Shown: piece after piece, positions 9,632-19,600 of the stretch
Layout: every line of letters begins with the position of its first letter
Position numbering within the stretch: the first letter of the stretch is position 1
Assembly: GCF_002967075.1 (NCBI RefSeq)
Contig: NZ_PUGE01000001.1
Span: 558,001-622,000 of the forward strand
Length of the DNA: 64,000 nt
DNA from: Corynebacterium sp. J010B-136
Lineage (GTDB): Bacteria > Actinomycetota > Actinomycetes > Mycobacteriales > Mycobacteriaceae
Direction of reading: 5' to 3'
Position numbers and translations under genes: made by a program
Notes under the pieces: model-generated
Told to the model about the DNA's origin: nothing
The model's input: the letters and a program-made list of their open reading frames with translations, nothing else
Databases searched by the model: none

Positions 9632-10798
9632 ATGTCCCCGCGTTCTAAAAGTCCTGAGCTTCCAGCAGAAACCCCGAATCCGTTTCGTCCTACTTTTGGT
9701 GCCTCGCCACGCTTTTGGGCAGGACGAACGGTAATTTTAGAAGGATTCGCGGAAGCTCTCGACAGCCCCGTGGGTCATCCTGATCGCGCGATGTTAATCA
9801 GCGGTACCCGCGGGATTGGCAAGACAGTTCTGTTGACGGAGCTCGAAGATATTGCCGAAGCTCGCGGGTGGATTTCAGTGCGGGCTATCGGCAGCACGAG
9901 CATGGCCGAGCACCTTATTAATACGGCTATTCCAGCGCAGATTGCCAAGCTCAACCCGCAGGCGGAGACTAGGTTTAAAGCACTTGGCATTGCAGGTCTA
10001 GGCCGTGTAGAAACCGAACTCGATCCCCGTTACGGGCAGCTGCAACCTGTACCCACGGTAGAAACTCGTATCCGGCAGCTTCTGGAATACACCAGCGGCA
10101 GCGGCGTCTTCATTGCCATTGATGAGGTCCAAGACGCCCCGAGTGAGGATCTCGCTGCGGTAGCGCAAGCCTTCCAGAATCTCATCAAGGACGAACTTCC
10201 CGTCGCTCTTGCCTTCGCAGGCCTCACGGTTGGCACCCGGGACCTCTTGGATTTGCCGGGCACCACCTTCTTACGCCGTGCAAGCGCCTATGAGCTAGGC
10301 CCATTGACTGCCGATGACACCGTGAATCTTCTCGCCGCTACCGCCGATGGCTCCGGCATCCACTTTCGCGATGCTGCTGCCCGGCGCGCGGCCACCGCAT
10401 CATTCGGGTTTCCCTACTTGGTTCAGCTCATCGGCGCCCTTGCATGGCGAGTAACTAAAGACCAGGCAGAAGATGAAGTCACGGAAGCAACTATCGATGC
10501 CCTCCTCAAAGAGGCAATTGATACTTTCGGCTCGCAGGTGCATCGACCAGCGCTGCGGCATGTCACCGACTTACAGCGCGAATTTTTGCGATCAATGGCG
10601 CGTTTGGGCGGTGAGGAACAGTCCATTAGTGAAATCGCCGGGCTGTTGAAGAAGACCACCACCGGCATCAGCAGAATCCGTGCGGCGCTGATTAAGCAAG
10701 AGCTCATTGAGCCTTCCTCACACGGGTATGTGCGCTTCACCCAGCCGTATATGGCAGAGCATCTCCTGGCCGAGCCGCGCACGCGCTATGTGCAATAG
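9632..10798 (+). CDS. AAA-family ATP-binding protein with C-terminal winged helix
   Basis: This 388-aa P-loop ATPase resembles the Orc1/Cdc6-like and archaeal-type AAA ATPases. The Walker A motif GTRGIGKT lies at about residues 51-58 and the Walker B motif in GVFIAIDEVQ at about 156. A helical lid follows. The C-terminus (about 305-385, from REFLRSMARLGG to the HGYVRFTQPYMAEHL strand) looks like a winged helix that could bind DNA. It starts 18 bases after fadD copy 3. There is no SD, but TAACTT lies 6 bases before the ATG, so a leaderless start is possible. The cellular role is unknown. A link to acyl-CoA metabolism is suggested only by position. Confidence 0.7.
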   Translation: MSPRSKSPELPAETPNPFRPTFGASPRFWAGRTVILEGFAEALDSPVGHPDRAMLISGTRGIGKTVLLTELEDIAEARGWISVRAIGSTSMAEHLINTAIPAQIAKLNPQAETRFKALGIAGLGRVETELDPRYGQLQPVPTVETRIRQLLEYTSGSGVFIAIDEVQDAPSEDLAAVAQAFQNLIKDELPVALAFAGLTVGTRDLLDLPGTTFLRRASAYELGPLTADDTVNLLAATADGSGIHFRDAAARRAATASFGFPYLVQLIGALAWRVTKDQAEDEVTEATIDALLKEAIDTFGSQVHRPALRHVTDLQREFLRSMARLGGEEQSISEIAGLLKKTTTGISRIRAALIKQELIEPSSHGYVRFTQPYMAEHLLAEPRTRYVQ

Positions 10799-10881
10799 GA
10801 ATCCAGCTGCGTGAAATTTTCAAACGTAGCTGTTATGCAGGCTAAATTGAGCAGAATATCAGCGCATACAACATTTGCCTG

Positions 10882-10910
10882 TTGACGTAAGGCGCATCAC
10901 AGTGCATAAT
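10882..10910 (+). promoter_or_regulatory. Sigma-A promoter for a leaderless GntR gene
   Basis: TTGACG (10882-10887), a 17-base spacer and CATAAT (10905-10910) form a near-consensus housekeeping promoter. The ATG of the regulator begins 8 bases after the -10, so transcription should start at or within a base of the start codon, giving a leaderless mRNA. No Shine-Dalgarno is present, which fits. Confidence 0.75.
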
Positions 10911-10918
10911 CTTCCGGT

Positions 10919-11623
10919 ATGAACCTGTCTGACAGCTGGACACCCCGACAGCCGGTGCTTTCGCGCACCAGCGCTGCCGAGGAAGTCTTCAACTCCATTC
11001 GCCAAGGAATCGAATCCGGCGAAATTCCCATCGGCTCAAAGCTGGGCTCGGAAGCTTCACTTGCGGCATCTTTTGGCGTTAGCCGCTCGGTCATCCGCGA
11101 AGCGCTGCGTTCCTCGGCAACGCTGGGACTAACTAAAACCGAAACTGGCCGTGGCACTTTTGTCATTTCTGCAACGCCTGCGAACGACTTAGTGCTCGGC
11201 AACTACTCCTCTACGGATATCCACGAGGCTCGTCCCCACATTGAAGTCCCTGCCGCTGGCCTCGCTGCACTGCGCCGAACCACTGATGATTTGAAGAAAT
11301 TGCAAGACATCATGGAACAAATGGAATCTGAGGATGACCACGTCGCGTGGGTTGAATTGGATACCGAATTCCACGCAACCATCGCCAGCGCTAGCAAAAA
11401 CTCGGTCTTTACCAAGATTGTCGGCGACATTCGCGAATCCCTGGCGCGTCAGTCCGAGACCGTCAACGTGGTCTCCGGGCGCAGAGAACCTTCCGACAAG
11501 GAACACCGCATCATCGTCGAAGCGATTGCCGCTCAAGACACAGACGCCGCTGAAGAAGCGATGGCCTTCCACCTTTCCGCAGTACGCGTTGCTGTTGATG
11601 GGATCGTCAAAAAGCAGCCCTAA
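10919..11623 (+). CDS. GntR/FadR-family transcriptional regulator
   Basis: This 234-aa regulator has an N-terminal winged helix-turn-helix (about residues 18-80; recognition region LAASFGVSRSVIREALR and wing GRGTFVI). An all-helical FCD ligand-binding domain (about 95-225) carries the metal/ligand-type residues D..FH and the late HR, H. It probably senses a carboxylate or amino acid. It lies 53 bases upstream of, and in the same direction as, an amino-acid permease, so the permease is the likely target. Auto-control through the promoter just upstream is also likely. The ligand is unknown. Confidence 0.85.
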   Translation: MNLSDSWTPRQPVLSRTSAAEEVFNSIRQGIESGEIPIGSKLGSEASLAASFGVSRSVIREALRSSATLGLTKTETGRGTFVISATPANDLVLGNYSSTDIHEARPHIEVPAAGLAALRRTTDDLKKLQDIMEQMESEDDHVAWVELDTEFHATIASASKNSVFTKIVGDIRESLARQSETVNVVSGRREPSDKEHRIIVEAIAAQDTDAAEEAMAFHLSAVRVAVDGIVKKQP

Positions 11624-11676
11624 GCCCTGTTAATAGACACCCCAACCGTTTCATTCCTTTAAAGAAAAGGCACACT

Positions 11677-13173
11677 ATGTCAACGACTCAAGTCTCAGGC
11701 TCTGCAGCCACGATAAAGCCGGCGAATTCCGCAACTGAATCTGCAATCACTGCTGGCGATGGCGACTACCACAAGGGGCTAAGCACCCGTCAGGTCAACA
11801 TGATAGCCATCGGCGGCGCCATTGGTACCGGACTGTTCATGGGTGCCGGCGGACGCCTTGCCCAAGCTGGTCCCGGAATTGTCATCAGCTACGCCATCTG
11901 TGGCGCGCTTGCTTTCCTTATTCTTCGTGCGCTCGGCGAGCTGGTCATGTACCGCCCGAGCTCCGGCTCCTTTGTTTCTTATGCACGTGAGTTCTACGGC
12001 GAAAAGGCCGCTTTTGCTTCCGGCTGGCTGTACTGGCTGAACTGGTCCATGACAGCGATCGTGGATATTACAGCCGCAGCTTTGTACATGAACTTCTTCG
12101 GACGCTACGTTTCCTGGATTTCAGCCGTACCACAATGGACTTGGGCACTAGCCGCATTGTTGCTCGTGTTGGGCATGAACCTTATTTCCGTGAAGGTCTT
12201 CGGCGAGCTGGAATTCTGGTTCGCACTCATCAAGGTCCTCGCACTTTCTGCTTTCCTCGTCGCAGGTTGCTACTTTGTCATCTTCGGAACCCCTATTGAA
12301 GGCCACACCACCGGCTGGTCCCTCATTCAAGACAACGGCGGTATTTTGCCTAACGGCATCCTGCCAGTTCTGGTTCTCATGCAGGGAGTGGTCTTCGCAT
12401 ACGCATCCATTGAGCTGTTGGGCACCGCCGCAGGTGAGGTAGAAAACCCTGAGAAGGTCATGCCGAAGGCAATCAATACTGTTATCTTCCGCATCGCCGT
12501 CTTCTACGTTGGCTCTTTGATCTTGCTGTCGCTGCTGCTGCCTTATGTTGAGTACAAAGCAGGCGAAAGCCCATTCGTTACCTTCTTCGGCGCCATCGGC
12601 GTTCCCGGCATGGACGTGATTATGAACCTCGTGGTTCTTACCGCAGCTATGTCCTCCCTGAACGCGGGCCTCTACTCCACCGGACGCATCTTGCGCTCGA
12701 TGTCGTTGAACGGTTCCGCGCCTAAGTTTGCCGGACGCATCAGTGCCAATGGTGTTCCTTATGGCGGAATTATCATCACCACCGTCGTGGCAGCCGTCGG
12801 TGTTGTTCTCAACGCAATCGTGCCGGCTCAAGCTTTTGAAATTGTTCTGAACTTCGCAGCTATCGGCATTATCGCTTCTTGGGGAATGATCATGCTCTGC
12901 CACATCGCATTGGTAAAGAAGTCAGACCGTGGCCAGCTCCAACGCCCGAGCTTCCGCATGCCTTTCGCACCATACTCCAGCTGGTTCGTACTAGTAGCAC
13001 TCGTGCTCATCGTGGTACTGATGGCATTCGATAACCCAGTGGGAACCTGGACGGTTGCAGGGCTTCTTGTCATCATCCCAATCCTCATCGCCGGATGGTA
13101 TGCCTGCCGCGGCCGCATCAATGCCATTGCCGCGGAACGTGCTGCAGCTGGCCAAGAAGCAGCCACCTTCTAA
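11677..13173 (+). CDS. Amino-acid permease (APC superfamily, AAT type)
   Basis: This 498-aa integral membrane protein should have 12 transmembrane helices. The hallmark of the amino-acid transporter family lies in the first helix, starting at IGGAIGTGLFMGAGG (about residues 46-60). SSLNAGLYSTGRILRSM follows in the middle, and the C-terminal tail is short, Ala-rich and cytoplasmic. It resembles the GABA/proline/aromatic amino-acid proton symporters, but the exact substrate cannot be told. AGAAAAGG serves as Shine-Dalgarno. It follows the GntR regulator, and a long hairpin terminator lies 33 bases after its stop. Confidence 0.85.
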   Translation: MSTTQVSGSAATIKPANSATESAITAGDGDYHKGLSTRQVNMIAIGGAIGTGLFMGAGGRLAQAGPGIVISYAICGALAFLILRALGELVMYRPSSGSFVSYAREFYGEKAAFASGWLYWLNWSMTAIVDITAAALYMNFFGRYVSWISAVPQWTWALAALLLVLGMNLISVKVFGELEFWFALIKVLALSAFLVAGCYFVIFGTPIEGHTTGWSLIQDNGGILPNGILPVLVLMQGVVFAYASIELLGTAAGEVENPEKVMPKAINTVIFRIAVFYVGSLILLSLLLPYVEYKAGESPFVTFFGAIGVPGMDVIMNLVVLTAAMSSLNAGLYSTGRILRSMSLNGSAPKFAGRISANGVPYGGIIITTVVAAVGVVLNAIVPAQAFEIVLNFAAIGIIASWGMIMLCHIALVKKSDRGQLQRPSFRMPFAPYSSWFVLVALVLIVVLMAFDNPVGTWTVAGLLVIIPILIAGWYACRGRINAIAAERAAAGQEAATF

Positions 13174-13205
13174 AAAGCTGAAATTTAAAGCTTAAGAAAA
13201 CAAAG

Positions 13206-13263
13206 CCCCCGTTTGAGTGTTGAGTTGGATTTCTTGTCCTTCTCACTACTCAAATGGGGGTTT
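13206..13263 (+). terminator. Terminator of the amino-acid permease
   Basis: Two 19-base arms (13206-13224 and 13242-13260) pair at 16 positions, beginning CCCCC and ending GGGGG, around a 17-base loop, and are followed by TTT. It is probably the end of the GntR-permease transcript. Confidence 0.75.
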
Positions 13264-13518
13264 AAGCATGTGCCCTAACGAGAAGGGTTTACGGAACCGG
13301 CATCCCATAAATCCGTTTCTAGCCCTGTTGTTCACATCGCATTTACAGGCCGAAAGTACAGGCATTTTCAGCAAAATTTCAGGCGTACTACAGGCTGATT
13401 TTACGTCTATTTCGGGGAAATTTGGCGGGCGCTTTTATGGTGATTGACGTGGTCAGGCAACGATCGGTTACACATTTTATAAATATGAGAAAAACCTCAC
13501 ATTTGGGTGTGTGAGGCT
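13264..13518. other. Non-coding AT-rich region upstream of fas with a repeated hexamer
   Basis: No convincing gene is present. Four copies of the hexamer (A/T)CAGGC lie on the plus strand at 13345, 13358, 13379 and 13390, spaced 13, 21 and 11 bases. They may be regulator half-sites or chance. The rest is A/T-rich. Confidence 0.45.
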
Positions 13519-13540
13519 GCCTACTTACGCCTAAGTAGGC
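13519..13540. promoter_or_regulatory. Perfect inverted repeat in the fas promoter region (candidate FasR operator)
   Basis: GCCTACTTA and TAAGTAGGC form perfect 9-base arms around CGCC, 127 bases before the FAS start codon. A TANNNT hexamer (TAGGCT 13536-13541, or TACGGT 13541-13546) overlaps or abuts the right arm, so a bound protein would sit on the promoter. In C. glutamicum the TetR-type regulator FasR represses fatty-acid synthase genes. That this palindrome is its site here is an inference from position and symmetry. Confidence 0.6.
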
Positions 13541-13666
13541 TACGGTAGCGTAATCGCGATAGTTTGTTTTCGTGTAGCAAACCCCGGACGCCTATCGCGT
13601 CATATTTTCTGGCTTAGGGAAAAGCCATAAACCTTTCACCGATACGTTTAAAGAGGACTATTTAAT

Positions 13667-16600
13667 ATGTCGTTGACCCCCTTGCATACCTTGTCTAATG
13701 ACAGCACTGCCCCGGCAGTGCTGTTTGCAGGTCAGGGTTCTGCATGGCAAAAGGCCATCGCCGATGCCGCAGCCAGCCCACACCAGGCAGCACAGCTGCG
13801 CGACATCTTAAAAGAAGTACGCACGACCACCGGCCCGGTAGCACGCATCATCGCGTCTTCTTGCCCAGGGGTTTATGAGCGTTTAGAAGAACTAGCTAAC
13901 ACCCCGGCTGATGAAAGCCCAGTGGCTAAGGAATATGACGCATACCCGGCATACTCCATCCCAGGCATTGTTTTGGGACAAATCGGTGCCATCGAGCACC
14001 TGCGCGAGCTGGGCGTGGATGTAGATTCCGCGCAGCTTGCTGGTCACTCCCAGGGCTCTTTGGGCGTTGCAGCCGTGAAGGATGCACGCCAGGCCCTGGC
14101 CTTGGCAGTTTTGATGGGTACTGCAGCTGCTGTTACCCAGGGCGCGAATGACTCCCGCTCCCACATGCTGTCTGTACGAGGCGTGCCACGCGAGATGATC
14201 GAAGAGTACCTCGCTGGTGACGCAGCTATTGCTGTAGTTAACGGCCGCGTACACTTCGCACTGTCCGGTACCCCAGAAGACTTGGCAAAGACCGAGTCCA
14301 ACATTGCGCAGGCAGCTGAGTCTTACAATGAGGCGCTCGAAGAGCGTCTCATTGGTGGTTCTGAGATCAACCCAGTCTTTGACGTATTGCGCGTTGCCCT
14401 TCCTTTCCACCACGCTTCCTTGCAGGCAGCCGCGGATCTGACCGTCGAATACGCCACCCAGTGTGGCCTGGATGCAGATCTTGCGCGTGAGCTCGCTGAT
14501 TCCATCTTGGTTCAGCCACACAACTGGGTTGAGAGCGTGAACGCTCTCAACAGTAACTATCTGATTTCCCTGGATCGTGGCCTGTCTTCTTTGACCGCAC
14601 CACTGATCACTGGCACCGGCAAGGTTGTTATTCCAGCTGCTACCGCCGCTGAGCGCGATAACCTGGCAACCCCAGGCACCGAGTTACCAACCGCTGTGAA
14701 CTACGAAGAGTTTTCACCAAAGCTCATCTCCCTGCCTAACGGCAAGTCCTACACTCAGACCCGTTTCTCTGAGTGGACCGGTATGTCCCCGATCATCTTG
14801 GGCGGCATGACCCCAACGACCATGGATCCAGGCATCGTTGCTGCAGCTGCAAACGGTGGCTACTGGTCTGAGATGGCCGGTGGCGGACAGTACTCTGACG
14901 AAGCTTTCACCATCAACAAAGATGGCATGATGGAGCTTCTAGAGCCAGGCCGCACCGCAGCGTTTAACACCATGTTCTTCGACCGCTACCTGTGGAACCT
15001 GCAGTTCGGTCAGGCACGTATCGTGCCTAAGGCTCGTGCTAATGGCGCTGCATTTACCGGTGTGACCATCTCCGCTGGTATCCCTGAGCTCGATGAGGCT
15101 AAGGAACTACTTGATCAGCTCACCGCTGATGGCTTCCCTTATATCTCTTTCAAGCCAGGTACTACCAAGCAGATTCAGGACTGCATCGCAATTGCTGCAG
15201 ATAACCCTGAGCACCGCGTCATCGTCCAGATCGAAGACGGCCACGCTGGTGGCCACCACTCCTGGGTTGACCTGGATGAGATGCTGCTTGCTACCTACGC
15301 AGCAGCACGCCAGCATGACAACCTTGCCATCACCGTCGGTGGCGGCATCTACTCCCCGGACCGCGCATCCGAGTACCTGACTGGTTCCTGGTCCACCAAG
15401 TACGGCCTGCCAATCATGCCGGTTGATGGTGTCTTCTTGGGCACCGTAGCCATGGCAACCAAGGAAGCAACTGCTAACGATGACGTTAAGCAGCTGCTCG
15501 TTGACACCCCAGGTATCACCCCAGATACCAACGGCGGCTGGGTTGGCCGTTTGAAGGCTGACGGCGGCGTTTCCTCCTCCCAGTCTCACCTGTTGGCTGA
15601 CCTGCACGAGATTGATAACTCGTTCGCGAAGGCATCTCGCCTGATCACCTCGATCCCAATCGAGGAATACGACTCCCGTCGTGATGAAATCATCGCGGCT
15701 TTGGCAAAGACCTCGAAGCCTTACTTCGGCGACGTCTCCGAAATGACCTACGAGCAGTGGGTTTCCCGCTTCGCAGAACGCGCCTACCCATGGGTTGATC
15801 CAACCTGGCACGACCGTTTCCACGATCTCCTGCAGCGCGTTGAGGCTCGTCTCAACGAAGCAGACCACGGTGAAATCCCTACCCTATTCCCATCACTCGA
15901 AGATTCCGAGAACGCACCAGAGGCAGTAGCAAAGCTTATTGCTGCTTACCCGAACGCGAAGACCACCAAGGTCAACACTCGTGATGAGGCGTGGTTCCCA
16001 ACCCTTATCCGCAAGCACGTTAAGCCAATGCCATGGACCACCGCTATTGACGGTGACCTTAAGGAATGGTTCGCGAAGGACACCTTGTGGCAGGCACAGG
16101 ACCCACGCTACGACGCTGATGGCGTTCGTATCATTCCTGGTCCGGTCGCGGTTGCAGGTATTACCAAGAAGAATGAGCCAGTAGCTGAGCTGCTGGGCCG
16201 CTTCGAAGATGCCACCACCGCAGCGCTTAACGATGCCGGCGTGGAAGCAGTTGAGCTCTACTCCCGCTTGGCTTCTGCCAAGAACGCAGAAGAGTTCCTG
16301 CGCAATGCGCCAACCATTATGTGGCACGGCCACCTCATTGCTAACCCTGCATATGAGTTGCCAGAAGAAGCATTCGACATCGTTGATGATGGTGAAGGCT
16401 TTGCAATTCGCATCAATTCTGACTCTTACTGGGATAACCTGCCTGAAGAGCAGCGTCCTTTCTACGTCAAGCACGTAGATATCCCAGTTGCACTGTCTGA
16501 GGCAGTAGCAACCGGTGCATCCCCAGTTGTAGATGATGCACGTCTGCCAAAGGCAGTCTTTGACCTGCTCGCAGGCGTTGCAGGTGTTGGTTCTATCTCC

Positions 16601-19600
16601 GAGACCGGCGATGAAATCACCGCTTTGCCAAAGGTCATCGAAGGTTCTGTTTCTGAAGAAAACCCTTACGGCTTGGTCGAATACTCCTTCACCTTGCCTT
16701 CTACCTTGCTGACCGCACACACCGCGGTTACCGGCGCTGCACTGGGCACCGTCAATGCGGGCGCCCCAGATGCTTTGGTTGGTCCTTGCTGGCCAGCAAT
16801 CTACACCGCGCTGGGCACCGGGCGTTTGACCGAAGAACACGGCGAGCCAGCTGGCACCGACTTCCCAGTCATTGAAGGCCTGCTCAACGCTGTTCACCTT
16901 GACCACGTCGTGGACGTGCGCGTTCCTCTCGATGAACTGGCACAGGGCGCAAAGGGCGAAGGCCGTCGCATTGACGTAACTTCCCGTTGTGCATCCATCG
17001 CTGAGTCCAACGCTGGTCGTATTGTCACGGTTGAGCTGGAACTGCGCGACGCGCAGACCCAGGAAGTCGTGGCTACCCAGATGCAGCGCTTCGCTATCCG
17101 CGGCCGCGCAACCGGCACTTCTGTCCCGGTTCCTGCTCCAGCCTGGGGCGGCGGCAAGTCCCAGGACAAGGTAGAGGTCACTCCTCGTTCCTTCGTGGAC
17201 CGCGCATATGTCACCGCACCTGCGGATATGACTCCATTCGCGCTGGTCTCCGGTGACTACAACCCAATTCACACCTCCACCAACGCAGCTCGCCTGGTCA
17301 ACCTTGAGGCACCACTGGTACACGGCATGTGGCTTTCGGCTACTGCACAGCACCTCGCTGGCAACCACGGCACCGTTGTGGGCTGGACCTACTCCATGTT
17401 CGGCATGGTGCAGCTTAACGATGAAGTTGAGATCACCGTCGAGCGCGTTGGCCGCAAGGGCATCCACGCTGCATTCGAGGTCACCTGCCGTATCGACGGC
17501 GAGGTAGTCTCTCGCGGCCAGGCTTTGATGGCGCAGCCACGCACCGCTTATGTTTACCCAGGCCAGGGCATCCAGGCTGAGGGCATGGGCCGTGGTGACC
17601 GTGATGCATCGGCAGCTGCACGCGAAGTATGGCGTCGTGCTGACCGCCACACCCGCACCGCACTGGGATTCTCCATCCGCCAGATCATCGACGACAACCC
17701 AACCGAGCTGGTTGTTCGCGGCACCAAGTTCATCCACCCGAACGGTGTCCTGCACCTGACCCAGTTCACCCAGGTTGCTCTCGCTGTTGTTGCCTACGCT
17801 CAGACTGAGCGTCTGCGCGAAGCTGGCGCTTTGGGCACCAACTCCATGTACGCCGGTCACTCCCTTGGTGAGTACACCGCGCTGGCATCGTTGGCGAATA
17901 TCTTCGACCTCGAAGCAGTCATCGACATCGTTTACTCCCGTGGTTCCGCAATGGGCACCTTGGTTGAGCGCGATGCAAACGGTAACTCCAACTACGGCAT
18001 GGGCGCACTGCGTCCAAACATGATTGGTGTTCCAGCTGATGAGGTTGAGGCATACATTGCTCAGACCGCTGAAGAAACCGGCGAGTTCTTAGAAATCGTC
18101 AACTACAACATCGCTGGCCAGCAGTACTCCATCGCGGGTACCAAGGCAGGTCTTGCGGCGTTGAAGAAGAAGGCTAACTCCGTCAAGGACCGCGCATATG
18201 TCACGGTTCCTGGCATTGACGTGCCTTTCCACTCCCAGGTTCTGCGCGGCGGCGTTCCAGCGTTCGCTGAAAAACTCGATGAGCTGCTGCCAGAAACCCT
18301 CGACTTGGACGCACTGGTTGGCCGTTATGTGCCAAACCTGGTGGCTTCCCCATTCGAGCTCACCCAGGAATTCATCGACAAGGTTAAACCACTGGCTCCT
18401 TCCGGCAAGCTGGACAACCTCAAGGTCGAAGACCTCGATGAGCAGTCCCTTGCTCGTCTGCTCATGATTGAGCTGTTGTCCTGGCAGTTCGCCTCCCCAG
18501 TTCGCTGGATTGAAACCCAGGAACTGCTCTTTGGTGAAGTGGACCAGATCATTGAAGTTGGTCTCGCGGCATCGCCTACCTTGACCAACCTAGCTAAGCG
18601 TTCCATGGACATCGCGGGCGTTGACCTGCCAGTATTCAACGTTGAGCGCGACCAGGATCAGGTCATGCTGCAAGACGTGAAGGAAGCACCAGCTCAAACC
18701 TTCGATGTTGAAGAAGGCGAAGCAACCTCGTCCACCGCGGCTTCTGAAAAGCCAGGCGAATCCGCTGCTGCGGCCTCGGACAACACTCAGGCTATTCCTT
18801 CCGCTGAGGCACAGACCGTTGCTGCTGCACCGGCACCTTCCGCTGCTCCAGCTGGCGGTACTGCTGCGGCTGACGCTCCGGACCTGCCATTTAGCGCAGC
18901 TGAGGCGATTATGGTTCTGTTCGCATTCCAGAACAAGATCCGCCAGGACCAGATCAATGACACCGATACGGTTGAAGAGCTCACCAATGGTGTCTCTTCC
19001 CGCCGTAACCAGTTGCTCATGGATATGTCCGCAGAAATCGGCGTACCAGCTATTGATGGTGCTGCTGATGCTGACGTGGCTACCCTGCGTGAGCGCGTCA
19101 AGACTGCAGCTCCGGGCTACTCCCCGTTCGGCGTTGTCCTTTCCGAGGCCGTGACCGCACGTCTGCGCCAGCTCACCGGTGCAGCAGGTGTAAAGCCTGC
19201 ATACATCTCTGAGCGCGTAACCGGCACCTGGGGCTTGCCACTGTCGTGGGCAGCTCACGTTGAGGCTGAAATCTTGCTCGGCTCCCGCGATGAGGACTCC
19301 GTGCGCGGTGGCTCCCTGTCTACCGTTCCGACCACGGCTTCTTCCAAGTCTGACGTTGACGCTCTTGTCGATGCCGCAGTTCAGGCTGTCGCAGCAGCTC
19401 ACGGCACTTCCGTGTCCATGGGCTCGGCTGGTGCTGGTGGCGGCGGTGGAGTTGTTGACTCCGCTGCTTTGGATGCTTATGCAGATACCGTCACCGGCGA
19501 AAACGGTGTTCTGGCAACTGCAGCTCGCCAGGTTCTGGCGCAGCTGGGTCTGGTTGAAGAAGCACCAGAGACCCCAGAGACCGACAACACCTTGTTCGAG

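Noticed and set aside
13217..13447. 76-codon frame after the amino-acid permease
   Set aside because: It begins inside the permease terminator and has no Shine-Dalgarno or family features.
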